Translations under genes and position numbers: made by a program
Notes under the pieces: model-generated
What the model saw: the letters and a program-made list of their open reading frames with translations, nothing else
Told to the model about the DNA's origin: nothing
Databases searched by the model: none
Part shown: in pieces, positions 1-6,186 of the stretch
How positions within the stretch are numbered: position 1 is the stretch's first letter
Layout of the letters: the number at the start of each line of letters is the position of its first letter
Source: Bacteroidia bacterium
Lineage (GTDB): Bacteria > Bacteroidota > Bacteroidia > Bacteroidales > CAJPTX01
Length of the DNA: 37,058 nt
Direction of reading: 5' to 3'
Assembly (NCBI GenBank): GCA_905373475.1
Contig: CAJPTC010000028.1
Span: 1-37,058 of the forward strand

Positions 1-127
1 TGGGGTAAACAGTATATGTCGGTTCGTTATTTTCGCATCGAAACAGGATTTTTTCTCTCGGAAGGAATTTGGAGAAACGGAGAGAAAAGGCAGGGAATCC
101 CTTCTGAAAACAGATAGGTTTTACTTA

Positions 128-205
128 TACATTTGCCTGCGACTTCCTGTCGTTTCCCTTGATTTCATCGGGGCTGGGAACAAGAATTTTGCCTGCGTAC
201 ATTTG
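128..205 (+). promoter_or_regulatory. Two candidate -7 boxes with a repeated TTTGCCTGCG
   Basis: TACATTTG occurs at 128-135 and again at 198-205, each matching the Bacteroidota -7 consensus TAnnTTTG, upstream of the helix-turn-helix gene at 247. The 10-mer TTTGCCTGCG occurs at 132-141 and 188-197 as a direct repeat overlapping or adjoining the two boxes, as expected of an operator or excisionase site. No good -33 TTTG is seen at the right spacing for either box. Bases 1-127 show no gene that I can support. Confidence 0.4.
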
Positions 206-246
206 CATCAAAAAGATAAAAAACGACAATTAAAAACGATATTGAT

Positions 247-519
247 ATGAGATTTACTGCCATCGACACCTCCGCTTGGGAGGAACTGAAAAAGAGCATC
301 GAAGAACTGGCTCTTTGTATGCGAGAACATTTCGGCACAAAGCCCGAAGTCCCCAACCTGTTGCACAACGGGGACGTGTGCCGAATACTCAACATCAGCA
401 AACGGACGCTCCAGCACTATCGGGACACGTCCGTGCTGCCCTTTATCCAAATCGGGCATAAGTGCTATTACAAACGTGAGGATGTGGAAGCACTCCTTGC
501 CAAGTCCAACCGCAAATAA
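247..519 (+). CDS. Excisionase-like helix-turn-helix protein (copy 1)
   Basis: A 90-residue basic protein with an N-terminal helical segment (about 1-35) and a C-terminal MerR/excisionase-type winged helix-turn-helix (about 38-85; the stretch NISKRTLQHYRD is the recognition region, followed by the wing FIQIGHKCYY). Proteins of this kind in Bacteroidota integrative elements act as DNA-bending excision factors or regulators of excision genes. Its tandem neighbour at 528 is a paralogue with the same domain order, only 8 bases downstream, so the two are probably co-transcribed. Both lie in the same element as two tyrosine recombinases, which supports a role in excision. The family is clear from the sequence; the precise role (excisionase versus transcriptional regulator) is inferred. 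Confidence 0.75.
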   Translation: MRFTAIDTSAWEELKKSIEELALCMREHFGTKPEVPNLLHNGDVCRILNISKRTLQHYRDTSVLPFIQIGHKCYYKREDVEALLAKSNRK

Positions 520-527
520 CCACGACT

Positions 528-815
528 ATGGAATACGAGACCATCAACAAAGAAACACCTGAGATGAAACAACTCATCTCGGGCATTCAGGAAGTAAGCA
601 AGCGTATTCGGGAAATTGCCCAAACGCACCGCCCTCTGTTCGGAGGAGAAATCTACCTCACGGGGCGAGAAGTCTGCCAACGGCTTTTCGTCAGTCCTCG
701 CACTTTGCAAGACTATCGGGACAAGGGCATTATCCCCTACACGCAGATTGCAGGGAAAATACTCTACAAACTTTCCGACATCAACCGACTGCTGCAAGAG
801 AATTATCGGAGATAA
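528..815 (+). CDS. Excisionase-like helix-turn-helix protein (copy 2)
   Basis: A 95-residue protein, paralogous to the gene just upstream. It has an N-terminal amphipathic helix (about 10-35) and a C-terminal helix-turn-helix (about 42-92) with the signature VSPRTLQDYRDKGIIPY and then a wing ending in KLSDINRLL. Tandem pairs of such proteins are known from CTnDOT-like elements, where small proteins of the Xis2 type assist excision and activate transfer genes. The 8-base gap to copy 1 suggests translation from one message. An inverted repeat that can form a terminator follows at 884-945. What each copy contributes, and whether they form heterodimers, cannot be told from sequence. Confidence 0.75.
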   Translation: MEYETINKETPEMKQLISGIQEVSKRIREIAQTHRPLFGGEIYLTGREVCQRLFVSPRTLQDYRDKGIIPYTQIAGKILYKLSDINRLLQENYRR

Positions 816-883
816 AACATTCGCAAGAAGCGTTTTCCTGCCGTTTGGCAGCCATACGGAAAGAATTTGCCGAGTAGTCGTCC

Positions 884-945
884 AAAAGATACCGAGCAAT
901 CTCGCAATCGTTCGGTATTTTTTTGCTGATTACTCGGTATCTTTT
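884..945. terminator. Nested inverted repeat, likely bidirectional terminator
   Basis: AAAAGATACCGAG at 884-896 is matched by a perfect 13-base inverted copy at 933-945. Inside the loop a third, partial copy (TTCGGTATTTTTTT, 911-924) can pair with the left arm instead to give a shorter hairpin followed by seven T residues, a good + strand intrinsic terminator for the helix-turn-helix pair. The longer pairing also ends in TTTT on both strands. Two mutually exclusive hairpins share the left arm. Confidence 0.6.
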
Positions 946-1049
946 AGCAATAAATCAAGACATTTGCGTTATTGGTTCAAGAAATCTCTCTCGTGAGCGA
1001 AATCCTCCGACTCCGGAAAAGCAAACAAAGGAGGAAACACTATTGAATT

Positions 1050-1523
1050 ATGGCAAATAAACCATTGCAATTCGTTCTTATGGAACGCAAGATGAATGTC
1101 GGTCCTCAGGCAGGAAAGACGGTACAAGTTGCCCATCCTACGGGCAGACATCGTGTAGACTTCCGCAGTTTCTGCGAACGTGTGGCAAAGTCCACCACAT
1201 TTAACCGTCAAGAAGTGGAAGCTGTATTGAACTACGCCACTGAAATTGCACGTGATATTGTAGCGAACGGCGATATTGTGGAGTTCGGAGATTTGGGTAC
1301 ACTGAGTCCATCGTTCAAAAGTAAGATAGTGCCACAAGGCGAGGTTTTCAACGTGCAGAAGCACATCGAAAAGCCTGTGGTTCGCCTCAGTCCTTCAAAG
1401 AAATATTTTACTCTTACCGATGTCACTTACGAACAGACAGTAGCTAAGCCCAAGAAAGGCTCAAAAAAGCCTACTCCACAACCTAATGATGGTGGTGGCT
1501 CAAACGACGACGACGGACTTTAA
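1050..1523 (+). CDS. HU-like DNA-binding protein
   Basis: A 157-residue member of the Bacteroidota HU-family histone-like proteins. The HU/IHF fold covers about 25-115 (FCERVAKSTTFNRQEVEAVL, then GDIVEFGDLGTLSPSF, which corresponds to the helical body and the start of the beta arms). A lysine/proline-rich tail ends in a glycine- and aspartate-rich stretch (GGGSNDDDGL). Typical Bacteroidota proteins of this group are about 120-160 residues. An AAAGGAGG-like ribosome site lies about 15 bases upstream of the ATG. Its place between excisionase-like genes and recombinases suggests that it bends DNA for recombination in the element, or it may simply be a housekeeping-type paralogue. The family is confident; the role is inferred. 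Confidence 0.8.
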   Translation: MANKPLQFVLMERKMNVGPQAGKTVQVAHPTGRHRVDFRSFCERVAKSTTFNRQEVEAVLNYATEIARDIVANGDIVEFGDLGTLSPSFKSKIVPQGEVFNVQKHIEKPVVRLSPSKKYFTLTDVTYEQTVAKPKKGSKKPTPQPNDGGGSNDDDGL

Positions 1524-1604
1524 TCAAACTTGTGTGGCGATTGCCCACAAAAGGCATTTGCTCCACTTTCTTTCATAATCGAATAACAACTAAAATAAGA
1601 AGAT

Positions 1605-2144
1605 ATGGCACGAGCGACAACAAAAGTTGATTTACTTGCATCCGCCAATGGGCAATTCGAGAAAATGTGGAAACTCATTGATAGTATGAGCGAGGAACAA
1701 CAGGTGAGAACATTTGCTGAGGAAATGGCATCGGCTGGTAAAGAAGCACATTGGAGTCGGGATAAAAACCTGCGTGATGTTCTTGTTCATCTATATGAAT
1801 GGCATCAGTTGTTACTAAATTGGGTAAAAGCAAACAGTAACGATGAACGTAAGCCATTTTTACCTGAACCGTATAATTGGAAAACCTATCCGACAATGAA
1901 TGTTGAGTTTTGGAAGAAGCATCAAAATACGCCATTGGAGGAAGCCAAAGCAAAGTTAAGAGAGAGCCACAAAGATGTAATGGCATTGATAGATCAATTC
2001 TCCAACGATGAACTCTTTGCCAAAGGAGCACTCGCTTGGACAGGAACTTCCCCACTCGGATCTTACTGCGTTTCGGCAACTGCCAGCCATTACGACTGGG
2101 CGATGAAGAAAATAAAATTGCATATCAAAACATCTAAGGGATAA
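1605..2144 (+). CDS. ClbS/DfsB-family four-helix bundle protein
   Basis: A 179-residue protein of the ClbS/DfsB family (formerly DUF1706, DinB-like fold). Recognisable features are the N-terminal KVDLLASANGQFEKMWKLID, the segment RDVLVHLYEWHQLLLNWV, the motif PEPYNWKTYPTMN, and the C-terminal SYCVSATASHYDWAMKKIK that closes the bundle. The family founder ClbS protects colibactin producers by hydrolysing the cyclopropane warhead; most other members have no known substrate. The gene lies between an HU-like gene and a convergent recombinase, with its own downstream terminator, in the position of element cargo. No colibactin or other polyketide genes are in the window, so a self-resistance role is not supported locally. 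A stand-alone protective role against neighbours' genotoxins is possible but unproven. Confidence 0.8.
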   Translation: MARATTKVDLLASANGQFEKMWKLIDSMSEEQQVRTFAEEMASAGKEAHWSRDKNLRDVLVHLYEWHQLLLNWVKANSNDERKPFLPEPYNWKTYPTMNVEFWKKHQNTPLEEAKAKLRESHKDVMALIDQFSNDELFAKGALAWTGTSPLGSYCVSATASHYDWAMKKIKLHIKTSKG

Positions 2145-2177
2145 TGCAAAAGAAATCATAATAGATTACTTGCTATT

Positions 2178-2213
2178 AAAAGAGCTTGTTTCATTAACTG
2201 GAACAAGCTCTTT
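2178..2213. terminator. Bidirectional terminator between ClbS-like gene and recombinase
   Basis: AAAGAGCTTGTT at 2179-2190 pairs perfectly with AACAAGCTCTTT at 2202-2213 around an 11-base loop, with T-rich ends on both strands. It sits between two convergent genes and probably ends transcription of both. Confidence 0.8.
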
Positions 2214-2237
2214 CCCATACCATATTTACATACTCCT

Positions 2238-3404
2238 TTATTGTGTCAGTCTCTCCATGTCTCTTGCAATCTTTTGGTCAGTGATTTGAGCATAGATTTG
2301 TGTGCTGGCAACGGACGAATGCCCCATCATCTTGGCAATGCTCTCCATCGGAATACCTGCCTCTAAAGTCATTGTCCCGAAACTGTGGCGACCGACGTGG
2401 TAGGTCAGTGGAGTGCGAATGCCACAAGCCAAACCTACGGCTTTAAGGTGGGTAAGCAGCTTTCCTTTGCTCATCGTATCGGGATATATCTTGTAATCTC
2501 CTCTGCTCTTCTCCTTCGTGTAAAGCGAAAGTATCTGTTCCGCTATCGGATGCAGGGGTATCAAACTCTCCACTTCTGTTTTCTGTCTTGCCTTGCGGAT
2601 ATATCGCCTCCCTTCGCTATTCGTTTCGATTTGCGAAGCTCGGAGGCTCTGCAAGTCGGCAAATGCCAAACCCGTAAAGACAGAGAAAAGAAACATCCTT
2701 CGGCTTAGTTCCGCCCCTTCCTCCTGCAACGGGAATGCCAAGAGCTTTGCCACATCGCCTTTGCTCAGGAAACGAGGCTTGCACTCCACGGCTTCATACT
2801 TCACCTCCTCAAACGGATTGAGGCGGATTGTCCCCTGGCTGACGGCTCGATACATCAGCCGACTCAACCAACACAAATGCCCGTTTATCGTTGCAGGGGC
2901 ATAGCCCTCCTTCTTCAAATGGAAGCGGTAATCATCAAAGAAATCTATCGTAAGAGCCGTTAGGGGAATATCCTCCTCGCCACGACTTCGCACAAAGGCG
3001 TTAAGCTGTCTGTCGGAACACCGATTGTTGCTATACATTCCCTCGCTCTTGCTTTCTCGTTGGGCTTTAAGTTCTTCCGTACTAAGGGCAAGAAGTGCCG
3101 TTGGAGTTCTCCCGATGCCTTGCAGGTAGTTCTTCAGAAGCTGGGCACTGACCGCTCCATATTTGTAGAGTAAAGCATTGTATCCCTGTTCGATTTCTTC
3201 CCGAAAGTTTTGCAGGTGTTGATTGGTATTCTTGTCCGTTGTTTCCCCTCGCTTCACACTCCAATCATGGGGAACGACACTTTCTCCTGTGATTATCACT
3301 ACGCTTGCTCCGTCAATGGTGATACGGCAAAGGATTGCCGTTGTGCCGTCCGCTTTGGTCTTGTTCTTATTGATATAGAATAGAATTTTGAATGTACTGC
3401 GCAT
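2238..3404 (-). CDS. Tyrosine recombinase / integrase (inner)
   Basis: A 388-residue site-specific recombinase. The N-terminus (about 1-90) resembles the arm-binding domain of Bacteroidota integrases, the middle (about 105-205) is the SAM-like core-binding domain, and the C-terminus holds the catalytic domain with HVGRH, the second His in GHSSV, and the nucleophile Tyr371 (TQIYAQIT). The usual first catalytic Arg (TGLR) is replaced by Ala in FTGLAFADL. Loss of this Arg is known in IntDOT and many Bacteroidota integrases, which remain active. The gene is convergent with the ClbS-like gene and 124 bases downstream of a second recombinase on the same strand. Whether it catalyses integration of the element or a second reaction is not known. 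Confidence 0.9.
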   Translation of the reverse strand: MRSTFKILFYINKNKTKADGTTAILCRITIDGASVVIITGESVVPHDWSVKRGETTDKNTNQHLQNFREEIEQGYNALLYKYGAVSAQLLKNYLQGIGRTPTALLALSTEELKAQRESKSEGMYSNNRCSDRQLNAFVRSRGEEDIPLTALTIDFFDDYRFHLKKEGYAPATINGHLCWLSRLMYRAVSQGTIRLNPFEEVKYEAVECKPRFLSKGDVAKLLAFPLQEEGAELSRRMFLFSVFTGLAFADLQSLRASQIETNSEGRRYIRKARQKTEVESLIPLHPIAEQILSLYTKEKSRGDYKIYPDTMSKGKLLTHLKAVGLACGIRTPLTYHVGRHSFGTMTLEAGIPMESIAKMMGHSSVASTQIYAQITDQKIARDMERLTQ

Positions 3405-3448
3405 AATCTTTTTCGTGTGCTGTATGAATGATAAAAACTTTGTCTTCT

Positions 3449-3508
3449 AAAGCTCCTAAGCTTTCGGGCAAAAGCTTTATTGCTTTCTTCCAAAAGCTTA
3501 GGTGCTTT
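3449..3508. repeat. Imperfect inverted repeat between the two recombinase genes
   Basis: AAAGCTCCTAAGCTTT at 3449-3464 and AAAGCTTAGGTGCTTT at 3493-3508 are complementary at 15 of 16 positions, with a 28-base loop that contains a further AAAAGCTT. It lies just downstream of the outer recombinase stop codon and upstream of the inner one. It could be an attenuator or terminator, or a binding site; there is no strong T-run. Confidence 0.5.
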
Positions 3509-3528
3509 TGAGGGCATATTCTTGAATG

Positions 3529-4779
3529 TCACAAAGAGAGTTGCAAATCTTCGGTGAAAGAGAGAAATCGCTCGAACTCGTCGAAGAGCTTCTTCGGGGT
3601 AACGTGGGCGTATCGCTCAGTCGTTTGGATGTTGCTATGTCCCAGCATTCGACTCACCGTTTCAATAGGAACGCCTCGCTCCAAAGTAATCAAGGTGGCA
3701 AAGGTATGCCTCCCAACGTGAGCCGAAAGAGGTATAGAGATACCAGCCCGAAGTTGGAGGGCTTTGAGTTGGGTGAGGTAAGCCGAGTAGACAATAGGCG
3801 CAAAGAGCATGCTGCGTTCCTCTGATTTATACCGCTCTATCAAACGCACCGCTTCGGATAGAAGCTTCACACGGCAAAGGGTGTCAGTCTTTTGTCGGCG
3901 GAACTTCAACCACAACGCCCCCTCATCATCCGTAAATAGATGCTCACGACCAAGGGCAACCATATCACAATAGGCTACCCCCGTAAAGCAAGAAAAGAGG
4001 AAGAGATTACGAGCTGTTTCCAACTCCACTTCATACGGCTCAAAAGTCAAGGCTTGCAACTTATCCAATGAAGCTCTGTCCAATGCACGAGGTTGTTTGT
4101 TCTCTCCTCGTTCAATCTGTATGTGAGCGAACATTTGTCGCTCTGTCAAGCCCTCACGATACGCCAAACGGCAGACTTTCTTCACCACTAAAGCCATCTT
4201 ACGATAATAACCTTGCGAATATCCCAACTTCCCGACAGAATAGTGTTGCAAGCATTCCAAAAAGTCTTCCTCTATCTGTCCGAAAGAAATATCTGTCGTG
4301 TGATACTTCTCTCGGATAAAGGCTTGCAAGTGCTTGCGAACAGTGTGGTAACTACTCATAGTCGTAGCCTTTATTTCGATGCCCACCTTTTGCTCCATCT
4401 CTTCGACCATTCGGTCGTATCGCTCCAAGAAGGTGGTTTGAGTTTGCATACTTCCTTGGAACTGCTCCTTGATGTCTGTCGCCGTAAAGACCGCACCTCG
4501 CTCACAAAGAACTCGATAAGCCGACTGCACCGAAAGAAGCAAGCGTTCCAACTTGCCATTCGTTGCCACCGCTTCGCGACTCTTGCCATTCAGTCTACTC
4601 TCACGAGCGTTCCACAACTTGGGGTCGCACGAGAGCTTACAACTGAATTGGGCGATGGTTCGCCCGTATGTTATTCGTCCCATTATCGGGGCGTGCCCCG
4701 ACTTGTCCAATCCGCTCTTTTTCAGGTAGAGCAACACCTTCATTTTGTCTGTTTGCATATGCTTCTTTTTTATGGGCAA
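3529..4779 (-). CDS. Tyrosine recombinase / integrase (outer)
   Basis: A 416-residue site-specific recombinase, distantly related to the one at 2238-3404. The arm-binding region (about 10-100) is followed by a core-binding domain (about 115-215) and a catalytic domain with HVGRHTFATL, GHSNIQTTERYAH and the nucleophile Tyr390. As in its neighbour, the first catalytic Arg is replaced by Ala (FTGVAYCDM). Being outermost and next to a TTACC repeat cluster, it is the better candidate for the enzyme that inserts the element. Another in-frame ATG lies seven codons in, so the start is uncertain by that much. Transcription probably starts in the repeat cluster upstream. Confidence 0.9.
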   Translation of the reverse strand: MPIKKKHMQTDKMKVLLYLKKSGLDKSGHAPIMGRITYGRTIAQFSCKLSCDPKLWNARESRLNGKSREAVATNGKLERLLLSVQSAYRVLCERGAVFTATDIKEQFQGSMQTQTTFLERYDRMVEEMEQKVGIEIKATTMSSYHTVRKHLQAFIREKYHTTDISFGQIEEDFLECLQHYSVGKLGYSQGYYRKMALVVKKVCRLAYREGLTERQMFAHIQIERGENKQPRALDRASLDKLQALTFEPYEVELETARNLFLFSCFTGVAYCDMVALGREHLFTDDEGALWLKFRRQKTDTLCRVKLLSEAVRLIERYKSEERSMLFAPIVYSAYLTQLKALQLRAGISIPLSAHVGRHTFATLITLERGVPIETVSRMLGHSNIQTTERYAHVTPKKLFDEFERFLSFTEDLQLSL

Positions 4780-4780
4780 A

Positions 4781-4940
4781 GTTACCCGTTACCGAAGCGT
4801 TCTCAGCTACGCAAAACATTGTATTACAGAGCATAAGTGCCGTAACGCTAGAAAGGTGAGTTACCGAATACTCTTCTGTCAATTACCTTCATCTTACCTC
4901 TTCGTTACCATTCAAGGAATGGACTAACGATTTGGTAACG
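4781..4940. repeat. Cluster of TTACC repeats, candidate arm-type att sites
   Basis: TTACC occurs at 4782, 4789, 4861, 4883, 4894 and 4905 on the + strand, and in inverted form (GGTAA) at 4934, seven copies in about 160 bases. Four are within GTTACC or its complement, and two read GTTACCGAA. Clusters of short directly repeated sites next to an integrase gene are typical arm-type sites for tyrosine recombinases and excisionases. The core crossover site was not identified. The stretch 4780-5008 has no supported gene. Confidence 0.5.
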
Positions 4941-5008
4941 GAACTTCTGCATAAATCCACGCTTTCTGCACTTTTATCCTCTGTGTAGAGTATAGAGAAA
5001 TACTGCAA

Positions 5009-6064
5009 ATGCCTCTCATTTCCATTTACTTACCTCTCATTCTCTCTCTAATGCCCTTTCCGCTGATAGTTCCAAACGGCTTTTTTATTTGGAATCCCGC
5101 CCAAAACGAAGAGTTCCGTTCTACGATTACCGATGTTTACGATACTGTAGGAGCGTATTTAGGGCAGCGAAAACTGGTAAACGATAAAAACTTTTCCTCA
5201 ATTAACGATTGGATTATTACAACCCGCAAGCGACAGGATGAGAAACTTATTGGATATATGGTCGCCAAGGCGGCTGATTTTCAAAACAATAACTACAATT
5301 TTATTGTAAACTCAAAGCAGCAACTTCCCGATCCGCGGGGAACACTGGTTACGGATAAAAATTTAATTGAAATCGCAATTTATTATAGCGTAAGGCATTG
5401 CATAAAGACGACTTGGCTAAACGACCGCGATCTGTTTCATTATCCTGAAAACGGTTGGCAAACAGACGTTGAGTTCCAGACTGATTGTCTGGCGTTTACT
5501 CTTTTCTCCAATAAAATCCAAAGCCAATATGGCGTCAATCATTGGATTCCCTTTACCGAACAAGAGGTAAATGCACACGCGCTGTTTGAGAGCCACTTTA
5601 TGACAGACTTCATGCGCGGACGATGCGCCTCAGGCGCAAGTACTAAGAGCGAGGTACTAGATACTACGCAAAGCGAAGAAGAAAAACAAACCCTGCAACG
5701 GACTGGGACGCTGCGCGACTTGGCACAAGAACAGTCGTTTGTACCTACCAAACCGCTCGTCTTTTCTCCCGAAGCTACTGCGGTATTTGACGCAGGGCAC
5801 GAGCTATGGCGTTATTACCATGCACAACCGAATGCTAACCCCAATGCGTCGTACTACGACATTCGGGAGTATTTCCAAGGGCGGTCCGTGCCCGGACGGG
5901 GCAATAGTGCGACAAGCGATCAGAATTCGCGTAAAAGGAGAATGAATAGCAGAAGTGAGGATGCCGAATACAATCGTCTCTTGGGCAATTTGAAGGCAGC
6001 CATGGAAGCGCTCCGCCTCAAGATTGTGCCCAAGGTTTACGAATACGGTTTTCTGATAGAATAG
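5009..6064 (+). pseudogene. C-terminal fragment of a DNA methyltransferase-like gene
   Basis: 351 residues that resemble the C-terminal half of large adenine-type DNA methyltransferases of Bacteroidota: HCIKTTWLNDRDLFHYPENG, then a segment with NHWIPFTEQEVNA, and near the end VFDAGHELWRYYHAQPNAN and VYEYGFLIE. No SAM-binding FxGxG or catalytic NPPY-type motif is present, so the enzymatic part is missing. The first ~20 residues are hydrophobic and do not look like the family; the frame is open back to about 4955, suggesting that the join with the element lies near 5000-5080. Inferred: the gene was cut by insertion of the neighbouring element or by recombination. The family assignment is from memory of the motif pattern and is moderate. 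Confidence 0.55.
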
Positions 6065-6129
6065 CCGTCGTTGTACGTTACACAAATAAATGATTATCAG
6101 ATTTGTATGTGCATTTCGCATGAAATAAA

Positions 6130-6161
6130 TTGCACAAACTCGCTACTTGTGCCTACTTTTG
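6130..6161 (+). promoter_or_regulatory. Bacteroidota-type promoter of the peptidase operon
   Basis: TTGC at 6130-6133 (-33 region) and TACTTTTG at 6154-6161 (-7, TAnnTTTG) are 20 bases apart, matching the primary sigma factor consensus, with about 25 bases to the ATG at 6187. Confidence 0.7.
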
Positions 6162-6186
6162 TTGAAACATTATAGCTATATGTATT

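Larger units (their letters stand above)
1..4950. mobile_element. Right-hand part of an integrative/conjugative-type element
   Basis: Seen: two small helix-turn-helix genes, an HU-like gene and a ClbS-like gene on the + strand face two tyrosine recombinase genes on the - strand, and a cluster of TTACC repeats lies beyond the outer recombinase. Known: Bacteroidota conjugative and mobilizable transposons such as CTnDOT and NBU elements carry integrase and excisionase genes at one end. Inferred: the element extends left of the window and ends somewhere between 4780 and about 5000, next to a broken methyltransferase gene. No mobilisation or conjugation genes are visible in this piece. The exact attachment site could not be determined because the left end is absent. 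Confidence 0.65.

Noticed and set aside
4213..4836. A 207-codon open frame on the + strand over the outer recombinase
   Set aside because: It mirrors the recombinase gene, which has clear catalytic motifs on the other strand.
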